Shown here piece by piece: positions 20,977 to 30,586 of a stretch of 64,000 nt of DNA. Position numbers and translations under genes: made by a program. The notes below the pieces were generated by a model. That model was not told the origin of the DNA and made no database searches. It saw nothing but the letters and a program-made list of their open reading frames with translations. Origin of the DNA: Streptomyces sp. MA5143a (GTDB taxonomy: Bacteria > Actinomycetota > Actinomycetes > Streptomycetales > Streptomycetaceae); contig NZ_OLMK01000015.1 of the NCBI RefSeq assembly GCF_900290235.1, positions 1 through 64,000 on the forward strand, read 5' to 3'. How positions within the stretch are numbered: the stretch's first letter is position 1; each line of letters opens with the position of its first letter.

Positions 20977-22143
20977 TCAGCTCTTCTCGGCGGCCTGAGG
21001 CGCGGCGTCCGGGACCTGCGCGTCCTTCTCGGCCTTCACGTCCTTCTCGGCCTTCACGTCCTTCTCGGCCTTCGCGTCCTTCTCGGCCTTCGCGTCGCCT
21101 TCGGCCTTCGCGTCCGTCTTCTCCTCGGCCGTCCCGGAAGCCCTGTCCGCGGGCTTACCGGAGTCGGTGCCCTTGTCGGCGGCCTTCTCCGTGGTCTCCG
21201 TGGTCTCCGCGGGCTTCGCGGGCTTCTCGGACTTGGACGCCTTGTCGGCGGCCTCGCCGGTCTCCTCCGACTCCGTATCCGTGTCCGCGTCCTTCTTCAG
21301 GGCGGTGGAGTCGTCGTCGCCGTCACCGGCGCCCGGCTCGACGATCTCCTCACGCCCCGGCCGCTTCCGGGCCGACAGCACGATGTAGATCACGGCGAGG
21401 ACGAAGACGAACAGCGCGGTCCAGTTGTTGAGCCGCAGGCCCAGAATGTGGTGCGCGTCGTCGACCCGCATGTACTCGATCCAGAACCGGCCCGCGCAGT
21501 ACGCGGCGACGTACAGCGCGAACGCCCGCCCGTGCCCGAGCCGGAACCGCCGGTCGGCCCAGATGACCAGCACCGCGACGCCGATGCACCACAGCGACTC
21601 GTACAGGAAGGTCGGGTGGTAGGTGCCCGGCATCCGCCCGTCCGTGGAGGACGTGATCTCCAGGGCCCACGGCAGATCCGTCGGCCTGCCGTACAGCTCC
21701 TGGTTGAACCAGTTGCCCCACCGCCCGATCGCCTGGGCGAGGGCGATGCCCGGAGCGACGGCGTCGGCGTACGCGGGCAGCGGGATACCACGGCGGCGGC
21801 AGCCGATCCACGCCCCGACGGCGCCGAGGGCGATCGCGCCCCAGATGCCGAGGCCGCCCTCCCACACCTTGAAGGCGTCCACCCAGTCACGGCCCTCGCT
21901 GAAGTACAGCTCGTAGTCCGTGATCACGTGGTAGAGCCGGCCGCCGATCAGGCCGAAGGGAACGGCCCAGACCGCGATGTCGGCGACCGTGCCGGCGCGC
22001 CCGCCCCGGGCGACCCAGCGTTTGTTGCCGAGCCAGACGGCTACGAAGACACCGATGATGATGCAGAAGGCGTAGCCGCGCAGCGGGACGGGACCGAGGT
22101 ACAGCACCCCGCGCGACGGGCTGGGAATGTAGGCAAGTTCCAT
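20977..22143 (-). CDS. lgt: Prolipoprotein diacylglyceryl transferase with long charged C-terminal tail
   Basis: 388 residues. Residues 1-270 are the Lgt membrane enzyme, which attaches diacylglycerol to the lipobox Cys of prelipoproteins. Seen: GLIGGRLYHVITDYELY, WEGGLGIWGAIALG, and the signature QAIGRWGNWFNQELYG, with about seven membrane segments. Residues 275-388 are an extra, very charged, disordered tail (KKDADTDTESEETGEAADK) ending in repeated AEKDAK/AEKDVK units coded by an 18-bp tandem repeat. ATG 22143 (MELAYIPSPSRGVLYLG) is the conventional start. The tail is cytoplasmic if topology follows E. coli Lgt; its role is unknown. Lgt is normally essential in Gram-negatives but dispensable in actinomycetes. 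Confidence 0.96.
   Translation of the reverse strand: MELAYIPSPSRGVLYLGPVPLRGYAFCIIIGVFVAVWLGNKRWVARGGRAGTVADIAVWAVPFGLIGGRLYHVITDYELYFSEGRDWVDAFKVWEGGLGIWGAIALGAVGAWIGCRRRGIPLPAYADAVAPGIALAQAIGRWGNWFNQELYGRPTDLPWALEITSSTDGRMPGTYHPTFLYESLWCIGVAVLVIWADRRFRLGHGRAFALYVAAYCAGRFWIEYMRVDDAHHILGLRLNNWTALFVFVLAVIYIVLSARKRPGREEIVEPGAGDGDDDSTALKKDADTDTESEETGEAADKASKSEKPAKPAETTETTEKAADKGTDSGKPADRASGTAEEKTDAKAEGDAKAEKDAKAEKDVKAEKDVKAEKDAQVPDAAPQAAEKS
21022..21111 (-). repeat. 18-bp tandem repeat in lgt coding the AEKDVK tail
   Basis: Four near-identical 18-bp units (GTCCTTCTCGGCCTTCRC on the plus strand, 21022-21093) and one degenerate unit encode successive EKDAKA/EKDVKA hexapeptides at the Lgt C-terminus. 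The unit length is a multiple of three, so copy-number changes would alter tail length but keep the frame. Confidence 0.85.
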
Positions 22144-22269
22144 GGCAGGGTCGACGCTACCCTGCCGGGCCCGGCCGACGGCGGGCGGCCCGGCAACGGG
22201 TCCATAACGCCGCCCCGTGAACTCCCGGACACCACAGGGGTTCCCGTGGCCCCGGGCGCCCCCACGGTC

Positions 22270-23046
22270 TCAGCCCTGGGTGTTCTTCTCCACCATCTGC
22301 TTCAGCTTGGCCGGGGTCATCGACCGGTCGGCGTAGATGTTGGTGCCGTTGAGGAAGACGCTCGGGGTGCCGCCGTAGCCGCCCTTCTGGAAGGCCTCGT
22401 TCGACTTCGCGACCCAGGCGTCGTGCGTGCCCTTCTCCACGCAGGTGCGGAAGGCGGCGGTGTCGAGGCCGTCGACCTTCTTGGCCAGGTCGATCAGCGT
22501 GCTGTTCCGCGAGAAGGCGTCGTCGGTCTCGGGCGGCTGGTTCTCGTAGAGCACGTCGTGGTACGCCGGGAACTTGCCGACGTTCTGCGCGCACGCGGCG
22601 GCGTTGGCGGCCTTGCGGGAGCCGCTGCCGCCCATGTTCCCGTCGATCAGCGTGACCAGGCGGTACTCCACTTTCAGCTGACCGGCCTCGGTCAGTTCGT
22701 GGATCGTCGGACGGTACGCGTCCTCGAAGGACTTGCAGGCCGGGCAGCGGAAGTCCTCCCAGACGGTGAGGGTGGACTTGGCGCCGGCGTCCCCCACGGG
22801 GAGCGCCAGGCTGTTCTCGCCGTTGGCCCCGGAGGGCACCACGACCGGGCCGGAGGCTTCGCCGCCGTCGTCCTTGCCCGCTTTCGCCGCGACGACGCCG
22901 ATCACGGCGGCCAGCCCCAGGACACACACCACCGAGGCACCCACGATCAACGCCCGACGGCGCTTCTCGGCGGCCTTCTGCTTCTCGCGCTCCTCCGCCA
23001 GCCGCTCACGGGCGGTGCGCTTTCCCTCACGGTTCTTCTCGCTCAC
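22270..23046 (-). CDS. Membrane-anchored DsbA-like thioredoxin-fold protein
   Basis: 258 residues. Residues 1-31 are cytoplasmic and highly charged (SEKNREGKRTARERLAEEREKQK), 32-54 are one membrane segment, and the rest is extracytoplasmic. The active site is CPAC (101-104) in VWEDFRCPACKSFEDA. The C-terminal GGTPSVFLNGTNI carries the cis-Pro loop. It probably makes or reshuffles disulfides in secreted proteins. GTG 23046 was chosen because SEKNREGKR is the usual N-terminus of this Streptomyces family; an upstream ATG at 23100 would run through the terminator hairpin. A related protein is encoded at 58233-59033. It follows trpA and precedes lgt, without functional link to tryptophan synthesis. 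Confidence 0.85.
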   Translation of the reverse strand: MSEKNREGKRTARERLAEEREKQKAAEKRRRALIVGASVVCVLGLAAVIGVVAAKAGKDDGGEASGPVVVPSGANGENSLALPVGDAGAKSTLTVWEDFRCPACKSFEDAYRPTIHELTEAGQLKVEYRLVTLIDGNMGGSGSRKAANAAACAQNVGKFPAYHDVLYENQPPETDDAFSRNSTLIDLAKKVDGLDTAAFRTCVEKGTHDAWVAKSNEAFQKGGYGGTPSVFLNGTNIYADRSMTPAKLKQMVEKNTQG

Positions 23047-23060
23047 ATCCCGCAGAACGA

Positions 23061-23089
23061 ACCGGGGAGGCGCACCGCGCCTCCCCGGT
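23061..23089. terminator. Strong hairpin after trpA
   Basis: Perfect 13-bp GC-rich stem (ACCGGGGAGGCGC paired to its complement) with a 3-nt loop, 74 bp after the trpA stop. It is also only 15 bp before the GTG of the DsbA-like gene, so it separates the trp transcript from that gene or sits in its leader. Confidence 0.75.
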
Positions 23090-23162
23090 CCCACTTCCAC
23101 CCCTTCGAGTGAGCGGATGACCCGTTACGTCCCGTCGGCCCCGTACGACAAACGGGTGAACG

Positions 23163-23977
23163 TCACGCGCTCCGGCGCACGCCCTTGGCGAGGTCGCCGG
23201 CCAGCTCCCGTACGGCGTCCAGGCCGGCCGCCTCGTCCGGGGCGTCCAGCATCCGCTTCACGAACGCGGAGCCGACGATCACCCCGTCGGCGAACCCGGC
23301 GACCTCGGCGGCCTGCTCGGCGTTGGAGACGCCGAGGCCGACGCAGACCGGCAGCCCGGAGCCCGTGGCCCGGGTGCGTTCCACCAGGTCCTGGGCCTGC
23401 GCGCCGACCGACTCGCGGGTTCCCGTGACACCCATCAGCGAGGCCGCGTAGACGAAGCCGCTGCCCGCCGCGGTGATCTCGGCGAGGCGGGCGTCCTTGC
23501 TGCTGGGCGCGACCACGAAGACCGTGCCGAGGCCGTGCTTCTCGGCGTGCTCCCTCCACAGCGCCGACTCCTGGACGGGCAGGTCCGGCAGGATGCAGCC
23601 CGCGCCACCGGCCTCGGCCAGCTCGGCGGTGAAGCGCTCCACGCCGTAGCGGTCGATGGGGTTCCAGTACGTCATGACGAGGACGGGCTTGCCGGTGGCC
23701 TCGAAGGCCTCCCGCACCGTGCGCATCACGTCCGCGATCTTGACGCCGCCGCGCAGGGCGATGTCGTCGGCGGTCTGGATGACAGGACCGTCGAGGACCG
23801 GGTCGCTGTGCGGCAGACCGACCTCGACGACGTCGGCGCCGCCCTCGAAGACGGCCTTGATGGCGGCGATACCGCCGTCGACGGTCGGGAACCCGGTCGG
23901 CAGATAGGCGATGAGCGCGGACCGCCCCTCCGCCTTGGCGGCGGCGAGGGTGTCACTCAACAGCTGGATGTTCCCGC

Positions 23978-23981
<4 letters not shown>
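23163..23981 (-). CDS. trpA: Tryptophan synthase alpha chain
   Basis: 272 residues, normal length. TrpA splits indole-3-glycerol phosphate into indole and glyceraldehyde 3-phosphate; indole is channelled to TrpB. Motifs: [13 protein letters not shown] at the start, [15 protein letters not shown] with the catalytic Glu, and LPDLPVQES with the substrate loop. The phosphate-binding [15 protein letters not shown] and [10 protein letters not shown] are near the C-terminus. GTG/ATG coupling: its start overlaps the trpB stop by 4 bp. It is the last gene of the trpC-trpM-trpB-trpA group and is followed by a strong hairpin. Confidence 0.97.
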
Positions 23982-25267
<1,286 letters not shown>

Positions 25268-25456
25268 GCGCTTACCTCACAGGGGCAACGGCCCCGATGT
25301 CGAACGGACGATGAGAGGCCCATACAGGGACGTCACCGGGGACGGACGGCGCGGGGCAGCCGCGGGTGGCCGCTCGTGCGGCGCCGCGGGTCCGGCCGCA
25401 GCCGTACGCGTCCTCCGGTGGACAGGCGTCACCCGGTGTGCGGAGCGGAGATCGGC

Positions 25457-25642
25457 TCAGCTCACCGCGGGTGACACGGGCCGGGGCCATCGCATGCCGT
25501 TCACCTGGCCCGGCTCGTCACCGATGACATAGCGGACCCGGCGCCCGTGGACCCGGCGCGCGGGCGCCCGGCAGCCACGGGGACGGCACCCGCGCGCGAG
25601 GCGGGCGTAGGGGTCCCTGGCGGTCATGGTGAGCGAGAACAT
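25457..25642 (-). CDS. trpM: Small Trp-operon protein TrpM (formerly TrpX)
   Basis: 61 residues, very basic (MFSLTMTARDPYARLARGCRPRGCRAP... RRVRYVIGDEPGQVNG). It lies between trpC and trpB, the position of trpM in Streptomyces coelicolor, whose 63-residue product modulates tryptophan synthesis and development. The match is by position, size and general composition; I cannot align the sequences here. ATG 25642 is preferred over the ATG 156 bp upstream because a TAGGCT box lies 8 bp before it and because the upstream stretch has untypical composition. It has no Shine-Dalgarno site, so it is probably translated from a leaderless message. The protein is rich in Arg with two Cys, and may bind nucleic acid or protein; that is a guess. 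Confidence 0.7.
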   Translation of the reverse strand: MFSLTMTARDPYARLARGCRPRGCRAPARRVHGRRVRYVIGDEPGQVNGMRWPRPVSPAVS

Positions 25643-25650
25643 CGGGGCAC

Positions 25651-25680
25651 AGCCTACCGGCCCGATCTCACCCGTGTGAG
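25651..25680 (-). promoter_or_regulatory. Candidate leaderless promoter of trpM
   Basis: On the minus strand CTCACA (25675-25680) and TAGGCT (25651-25656) are separated by 18 bp. CTCACA matches four of six -35 positions, and TAGGCT is a typical Streptomyces -10. The ATG begins 8 bp beyond the -10, so transcription would start at or next to the start codon. Confidence 0.5.
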
Positions 25681-25807
25681 GGATACCGGGCTCGGTCGTA
25701 CCGGCCATGGGCGGGGCCGTCGTGGCCGCCCGTACGCACCCCGCGGCCCCGGCCGGGACGTGCCCGGACCGGTCGGCGGCGGTGGTGCGATCGGTCATGG
25801 CGCGCGG

Positions 25808-26617
25808 TCAGCTCCGGCCGTGGCGCAGCGCCGGGTGCTCACCGGCGGCGACGAGGTCGGCGACGGCGGTCTTCGGGTCCTTGCCGGTGACGAGCGACTC
25901 GCCCACGAGGACCGCGTCCGCGCCGGCGTTGGCGTAGGCGATGAGGTCGTGGGGACCGCGGACGCCGGACTCGGCGACCTTGACGATGCGGTCGGGGATC
26001 TCGGGGGCGACACGCTCGAAGGTGGAGCGGTCCACCTCGAGGGTCTTGAGGTTGCGCGCGTTGACGCCGATCACCCGGGCTCCCGCGTCGACCGCACGGT
26101 CGACCTCGTCCTCGTCGTGCACCTCGACGAGCGGGGTGAGCCCGATGGACTCGGCGCGCTCGATCAAGGACTCAAGGGCGGGCTGGTCGAGGGCGGCGAC
26201 GATCAGCAGGGCCAGATCGGCGCCGTACGCGCGGGCCTCCCACAGCTGGTAGGAGGTGACGATGAAGTCCTTGCGCAGCACGGGGATGTCCACGCGGGCC
26301 CGCACGGCCTCCAGGTCGGCGAGCGAGCCGCCGAAGCGGCGCTGTTCGGTGAGGACGGAGATGACCGCGGCGCCGCCCGCTTCATAGTCGGCGGCGAGGC
26401 CGGCCGGGTCGGCGATCGCGGCGAGCGCGCCCTTGGAGGGGCTGGAGCGCTTGACCTCGCAGATGACCTTGACGCCGTCGCCGCGCAGGGCGGCCGCGCC
26501 GTCCTTGGCCGCGGGAGCCTTGGCCGCGCGCTCCTTGAGCTCTTCGAGGCTGACGCGGGCCTGCCGCTCCGAAAGGTCGGCACGGACTCCGTCGATGATC
26601 TCGTCGAGCACACTCAC
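25808..26617 (-). CDS. trpC: Indole-3-glycerol phosphate synthase
   Basis: 269 residues; a TIM-barrel enzyme that closes the indole ring of CdRP. The catalytic and phosphate-binding motifs are present: [13 protein letters not shown] (Lys), [26 protein letters not shown] (Lys), [14 protein letters not shown] and VAESGV plus [15 protein letters not shown] 26617 is preceded by AAAGGGGG at about 9 bp. No trpF or trpD is fused or adjacent; the TrpF reaction is likely done by PriA (32481-33206). A 165-bp gap separates it from trpM, with a candidate internal promoter. Confidence 0.96.
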   Translation of the reverse strand: MSVLDEIIDGVRADLSERQARVSLEELKERAAKAPAAKDGAAALRGDGVKVICEVKRSSPSKGALAAIADPAGLAADYEAGGAAVISVLTEQRRFGGSLADLEAVRARVDIPVLRKDFIVTSYQLWEARAYGADLALLIVAALDQPALESLIERAESIGLTPLVEVHDEDEVDRAVDAGARVIGVNARNLKTLEVDRSTFERVAPEIPDRIVKVAESGVRGPHDLIAYANAGADAVLVGESLVTGKDPKTAVADLVAAGEHPALRHGRS

Positions 26618-26791
26618 GCGAGCGGCCCCCTTTCAGACGGTTGCGTTCGGTGACAACGTCCGGCAGTCGATTTTCGGCTGACGGGCGCTTCACAGGGTCC
26701 TGGCGGTTCACTGCGATGGTAGCCGGACCGGGGCACAGCTCTCGCATCCGGTTGACGGCGGTCCCACGACCTGGGGGCCTTCCCCGTTCGA

Positions 26792-27259
26792 TCAAGGGTG
26801 AAGCCAGGCACCGAACGGCAGGTTCCGGACCACCGTGAAGGCCAGCACCGACGCGCCGAGCGCCCACAGGGCCGCGGGCCGGAGTTCGAGTCGCATCGGC
26901 CGTCCGCGGGCCGCCCGGACCACCCATACGGTCCATAGCGCCGCCAGGGTCAGGAAAGCGGCCACCGCCAGCGCGTTGTCCTGGAGGGCGGTGGCGAGGT
27001 CGCCGTGGGCGAAGGCGTGCGCGCTGCGCAGCCCGCCGCAGCCCGGGCAGTACAGGCCGGTGAACCGCCAGAGCGGGCAGACGGGGTAGTGGCCGGGTTC
27101 GTTCGGGTCCACGGCCGCGACATACGCGAAGGCCCCGCCGACGGCCGCGAGCGCGGCGGCGGGGATCCAGAGCCGTCGCAGCGCGCCGCCCCGGGCCGGG
27201 GCGGCTTGAGCGGCGTGCGACGGCGCGACTGGCTGGGGCTCGGCGTTCACACACCGCAT
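26792..27259 (-). CDS. DUF2752 membrane protein
   Basis: 155 residues with an N-terminal cytoplasmic stretch and about three membrane segments (roughly 32-50, 85-110 and 125-145). The conserved block LYCPGCGGLRSAHAFAHGDLATAL near 70-93 is the hallmark of DUF2752: a CPGCG motif followed by a His and Asp after the first segment. Function is unknown. The CxxC could bind a metal. ATG 27259 is taken; GTG 27250 is an alternative. It lies between trpC and other small membrane proteins on the same strand and may share their transcript. Confidence 0.8.
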   Translation of the reverse strand: MRCVNAEPQPVAPSHAAQAAPARGGALRRLWIPAAALAAVGGAFAYVAAVDPNEPGHYPVCPLWRFTGLYCPGCGGLRSAHAFAHGDLATALQDNALAVAAFLTLAALWTVWVVRAARGRPMRLELRPAALWALGASVLAFTVVRNLPFGAWLHP

Positions 27260-27293
27260 TGTGCCCGGCGGGCGCCACAGGCGCGCGTGAGGG

Positions 27294-27347
27294 CGGCCGG
27301 GCGCCCCCGGGGCGGACCGGACGGCCGGGTGCCCCGGGGCGGACCGG
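27294..27347. repeat. Imperfect tandem duplication
   Basis: Two copies of a 26-27-bp GC-only-biased unit beginning CGGCCGGG and ending GGGGCGGACCGG (27294-27320 and 27322-27347), differing by one substitution and one deletion. They lie in the gap after the HGxxPAAW gene and can also pair internally, so they may act as its transcription stop. Confidence 0.6.
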
Positions 27348-27365
27348 GCCGCCCCGTGCGGAGCG

Positions 27366-27641
27366 TCAGCCCTTGGCGGGGACGGGCTCGCCGCTGATGG
27401 CCTTGCCCTCCGCCTTCGCGGCGCCGGACCAGTCGTCGCCGTGCGTCGACTTGGCCTGGCCGAGGCCCATCGACTTCATGATCATGCCGACGACGCCGCC
27501 GAGCAGGACGATGACCATGCCCGCCCAGAATCCCAGCGGTTCGGCCATCACCATGTAGGCGCCCGAGACGCAGAAACCGATGAAGGCGATGGTGACGCCG
27601 GTCCAGGCGGCCGGGGTGTGGCCGTGGCTGCTGCCCGCCAT
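27366..27641 (-). CDS. HGxxPAAW-family small membrane protein
   Basis: 91 residues. It opens with MAGSSHGHTPAAWTGVTIAFIGF, which contains the HGxTPAAW motif that names this actinobacterial family, followed by two membrane segments (about 13-32 and 37-57) and a charged C-terminal tail. Function unknown. Family members are regularly found beside trpE and a Trp-associated membrane protein in actinobacteria, as here. ATG 27641 has AGGAGCAAC just upstream. Confidence 0.82.
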   Translation of the reverse strand: MAGSSHGHTPAAWTGVTIAFIGFCVSGAYMVMAEPLGFWAGMVIVLLGGVVGMIMKSMGLGQAKSTHGDDWSGAAKAEGKAISGEPVPAKG

Positions 27642-27808
27642 GACGTTGCTCCTCGTTGCTCAGTTGCGCAGTTGCTCGGTGCGAGTGACTGCTCGTGCGT
27701 GTCGCTCGATGCGTGGCGCTCGATGCCCGTGGTGAGCCGGACGCTCGGCGTCCATTGTCCCGTACGCCCACGAGTGCCTTGAGTGGGGGTCCGCCCCCCT
27801 GGGTCCGG

Positions 27809-28444
27809 CTAGGTGGGGTCCGGTCCCGTGGGGTCCTCGCCCCGGTCCAGGGCCTTCCACATGTCCTCGGGGCGGTCGGGGTCCACCGGCTTGGGCTTGC
27901 GCTGACGGGGGGTGCCGTCGCGCTCGTAGCGGCCGGACATCCCGGGCCACAGCCGTCCGTACCGCAGGGCGAGCAGCCCGGCGAGCAGGATGAGGGCGCC
28001 GCCGACCGCCGCGACGTACGGCCAGCCGGTGTGGCTGAGCGCGTCGACGGTGGCGGAGGTGTCGCCGGAGGCCTCGGCGGCCTTGTCGTCGAGGGCCGAG
28101 CTGTCGTAGGCGCCGTACAGGGCGGCGGCGACGGTGCCCGCGCCGGAGAGGGCGAGCAGCACGGCGACCAGGACGCGTCCGGAGCGGCGGACGGCGAAGA
28201 CGGCGACGAGCGCGGCGAGGCCCACGACGGCGAGGGCCGCGGGCACGCCCGTGACGTCGCTGCCCTTGGCGGTCAGCGGGAAGGCGCCGCCGGCCACCGA
28301 CGCCGTGCCCTCCGACCAGCGCTGGCGGGTGGCGAGCAGCGCGACGGCGGCGCCGAGCGCGCCGCTCAGCAGCGCCAGGGCGAGGCTGCGCCGGCCGGAG
28401 CGGACGAACGCGGGCTCGGAACGGGGGTGAGGTACTGCGGTCAC
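27809..28444 (-). CDS. TIGR02234 family Trp-region membrane protein
   Basis: 211 residues with four predicted membrane segments (about 20-40, 65-90, 98-120 and 150-170) and a basic C-terminal tail containing RYGRLWPGMSGRYERDGTP. This pattern and the position next to trpE match the TIGR02234 group of actinobacterial membrane proteins found in tryptophan loci. Its biochemical role is unknown. GTG 28444 is chosen, with GATAGT 7 bp before it resembling a -10 box; GTG 28453 is an alternative. It is downstream of trpE, 61 bp after its stop. Confidence 0.78.
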   Translation of the reverse strand: MTAVPHPRSEPAFVRSGRRSLALALLSGALGAAVALLATRQRWSEGTASVAGGAFPLTAKGSDVTGVPAALAVVGLAALVAVFAVRRSGRVLVAVLLALSGAGTVAAALYGAYDSSALDDKAAEASGDTSATVDALSHTGWPYVAAVGGALILLAGLLALRYGRLWPGMSGRYERDGTPRQRKPKPVDPDRPEDMWKALDRGEDPTGPDPT

Positions 28445-28505
28445 GTACTCCACTATCGCCTGAGCCCCGGGTGGGTTGTCACCCGGGGCTCACGTGAGAA
28501 GCGCC

Positions 28506-29984
28506 CTATTGTCCGAGCCGGTTCGCCGTGTGCACGGCGCGCAGCACGGCCGCCGCCTTGTTGCGGCACTCGGTGTCCTCGGCGACGGGGTCGGAGTCGG
28601 CGACGATGCCGGCGCCGGCCTGGACGTACGCCGTGCCGTCGCGCAGCAGGGCGGTGCGGATGGCGATGGCGGTGTCCGAGTCGCCCGCGAAGTCGAGATA
28701 GCCGACACAGCCGCCGTACAGGCCGCGGCGGGAGGGTTCCAGCTCGTCGATGATCTGCATCGCGCGCGGCTTGGGGGCGCCGGAGAGGGTGCCTGCGGGG
28801 AAGCAGGCGGTGAGCACGTCGAACGCGGTGCGGCCGGCGGCGACCCGGCCGGTGACGGTGGACACGATGTGCATCACGTGGGAGTACCGCTCGATCGACA
28901 TGAAGTCGACGACCTCGACCGAGCCCGGTTCACAGACCCGGCCCAGGTCGTTGCGCCCCAGGTCCACCAGCATCAGGTGCTCGGCGCGCTCCTTGGGGTC
29001 GGCGAGCAGTTCGTCGGCGAGGGCCTGGTCCTCCTGCGGGGTGGCGCCCCGGTGCCGGGTGCCGGCGATGGGGTGGACCATGGCCTGCCCGTCCTCGACC
29101 TTGACCAGGGCCTCGGGCGAGGAGCCGACGACGTCGAAGCCGTCGAACCGGAACAGGTACATGTACGGGGACGGGTTGGTGGCCCTGAGGACGCGGTAGA
29201 CGTCGAGGGCGCTCGCCGTGCACGGGGTCTCGAAGCGCTGGGAGGGGACGACCTGGAAGGCCTCGCCCGCCCGGATGCGCTCCTTGATGTCCTCGACGGC
29301 CTCCTGGAAGTCGGGGCCGCCCCAGCGAGCGGTGTACTCGGGCAGCTCGGAGGGCGGGAGGACCGCCGGGGGCTGGGCGACGGACCGGGTGAGGTCGGCC
29401 TGCATGGCGTCGAGGCGGGCGACGGCGTCGGCGTAGGCCTCGTCGACGCCCGTGTCCAGGTCGTTGTGGTTGATGGCGTTGGCGATCAGCAGGACCGAGC
29501 CCTCCCAGTGGTCCATGACCGCCAGGTCGCTCGTCAGCAGCATGGTCAGCTCGGGCAGCCGCAGGTCGTCCTGCTCGCCGGGCCCGATCTTCTCCAGGCG
29601 GCGCACGATGTCGTAGCCGAGGTAGCCGACCATGCCGCCGGTGAAGGGGGGCATGCCTTCCTGGTGCGGGGTGTGGAGCGCCTCGATGGTGGCGCGCAGG
29701 GCGGCGAGGGGGTCACCGTCGACCGGGACGCCGACCGGCGGGGTGCCGAGCCAGTGCGCCTGGCCGTCCCGCGCGGTGAGGGTGGCGTGGCTGCGGACGC
29801 CCACGAAGGAGTAGCGGGACCACGAGCGGCCGTTCTCCGCCGACTCGAGGAGGAAGGTGCCGGTGCGCTCGGCGGCGAGCTTGCGGTAGAGCGCGACCGG
29901 GGTGTCGCCGTCGGCGAGGAGCTTGCGGCTGACGGGGATGACACGGCGGTCGGAGGCCAGCTTGCGGAACGTCTCGAGGTCCAT
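28506..29984 (-). CDS. trpE: Anthranilate synthase component I
   Basis: 492 residues, normal size. TrpE turns chorismate into anthranilate, with ammonia from a TrpG partner that is not encoded in this window. The N-terminal regulatory region contains LLESAENGRSWSRYSF, the feedback-inhibition element by which tryptophan binds. The chorismate-binding domain has the motifs FQVVPSQRFE, PIAGTRHRG, LVDLGRNDLGRVC, FPAGTLSGAPKPRAM and YGGCVGYLDFAGD. ATG 29984 lies 11 bp after the hisI stop codon; AAGG overlaps that stop, so trpE is probably translated from the hisI transcript. No Trp-rich leader peptide lies before it, unlike trpE genes controlled by attenuation. Confidence 0.96.
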   Translation of the reverse strand: MDLETFRKLASDRRVIPVSRKLLADGDTPVALYRKLAAERTGTFLLESAENGRSWSRYSFVGVRSHATLTARDGQAHWLGTPPVGVPVDGDPLAALRATIEALHTPHQEGMPPFTGGMVGYLGYDIVRRLEKIGPGEQDDLRLPELTMLLTSDLAVMDHWEGSVLLIANAINHNDLDTGVDEAYADAVARLDAMQADLTRSVAQPPAVLPPSELPEYTARWGGPDFQEAVEDIKERIRAGEAFQVVPSQRFETPCTASALDVYRVLRATNPSPYMYLFRFDGFDVVGSSPEALVKVEDGQAMVHPIAGTRHRGATPQEDQALADELLADPKERAEHLMLVDLGRNDLGRVCEPGSVEVVDFMSIERYSHVMHIVSTVTGRVAAGRTAFDVLTACFPAGTLSGAPKPRAMQIIDELEPSRRGLYGGCVGYLDFAGDSDTAIAIRTALLRDGTAYVQAGAGIVADSDPVAEDTECRNKAAAVLRAVHTANRLGQ

Positions 29985-29995
29985 GGCGGCTGACC

Positions 29996-30442
29996 TTACT
30001 GATCCAGTGGCGGTACGCCGGAATCGGCGCCGCCCTCGACGGCCTTGAGGACGTCCTCGTCGAAGCAGGTGCGGGCGCCGGTGTGGCAGGCGGCGCCGAC
30101 CTGGTCGACCTTGACGAGGACGGTGTCGGCGTCGCAGTCCAGGGCGACCGACTTCACCCACTGGTAGTGGCCGGAGGTGTCGCCCTTCACCCAGTACTCG
30201 CGGCGGCTGCGCGACCAGTAGGTGCAGCGTCCGGTGGTGAGGGTGCGGTGGAGCGCCTCGTCGTCCATCCAGCCGAGCATGAGCACCTCGCCGGTGTCGT
30301 ACTGCTGGGCGATGGCGGGCAGGAGCCCGTCGGCGCTGCGCTTGAGGCGCGCGGCGATCTCGGGGTCCAGCGCGCTGGGAGCGCCGGGGCCGCTCGGGGC
30401 TCCGGGACCGCTGGGGCTGCTGGGGGACGGCGTGCTGGTCAT
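29996..30442 (-). CDS. hisI: Phosphoribosyl-AMP cyclohydrolase
   Basis: 148 residues; hydrolyses the adenine ring of PR-AMP in histidine synthesis. The zinc/magnesium motifs are intact: [34 protein letters not shown] and [10 protein letters not shown]. It is the cyclohydrolase only; HisE is not fused. Residues 1-25 are a Ser/Gly/Pro repeat (SGPGAP twice) not found in the catalytic core. ATG 30442 or ATG 30451 could start it. It is separated from the main his operon by the plus-strand TIGR03085 gene and heads the transcript that continues into trpE. Confidence 0.95.
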   Translation of the reverse strand: MTSTPSPSSPSGPGAPSGPGAPSALDPEIAARLKRSADGLLPAIAQQYDTGEVLMLGWMDDEALHRTLTTGRCTYWSRSRREYWVKGDTSGHYQWVKSVALDCDADTVLVKVDQVGAACHTGARTCFDEDVLKAVEGGADSGVPPLDQ

Positions 30443-30574
30443 GCGTGCCATTGTGCCGCGCCCCGGCGATCGGCCCCGCCCGTTGTCCACAGGCCGGACC
30501 GTATCGTCGTACGAACAGCGGGGCAGGCCGCGCGTCGGCGGGGGCCTGCCCTGGGCTGCCGGGGGTGGCGGTCG

Positions 30575-30580
30575 TAGGCT
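30575..30580 (+). promoter_or_regulatory. Leaderless -10 box before the TIGR03085 gene
   Basis: TAGGCT ends 6 bp before the ATG at 30587, with no Shine-Dalgarno sequence between. This spacing is typical of actinobacterial leaderless genes. No good -35 is visible. Confidence 0.5.
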
Positions 30581-30586
30581 GGCGGC

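Noticed and set aside
29985..30450. Trp-rich leader peptide or attenuator before trpE
   Set aside because: trpE starts 11 bp after hisI; no Trp codon run or alternative hairpins were found there.
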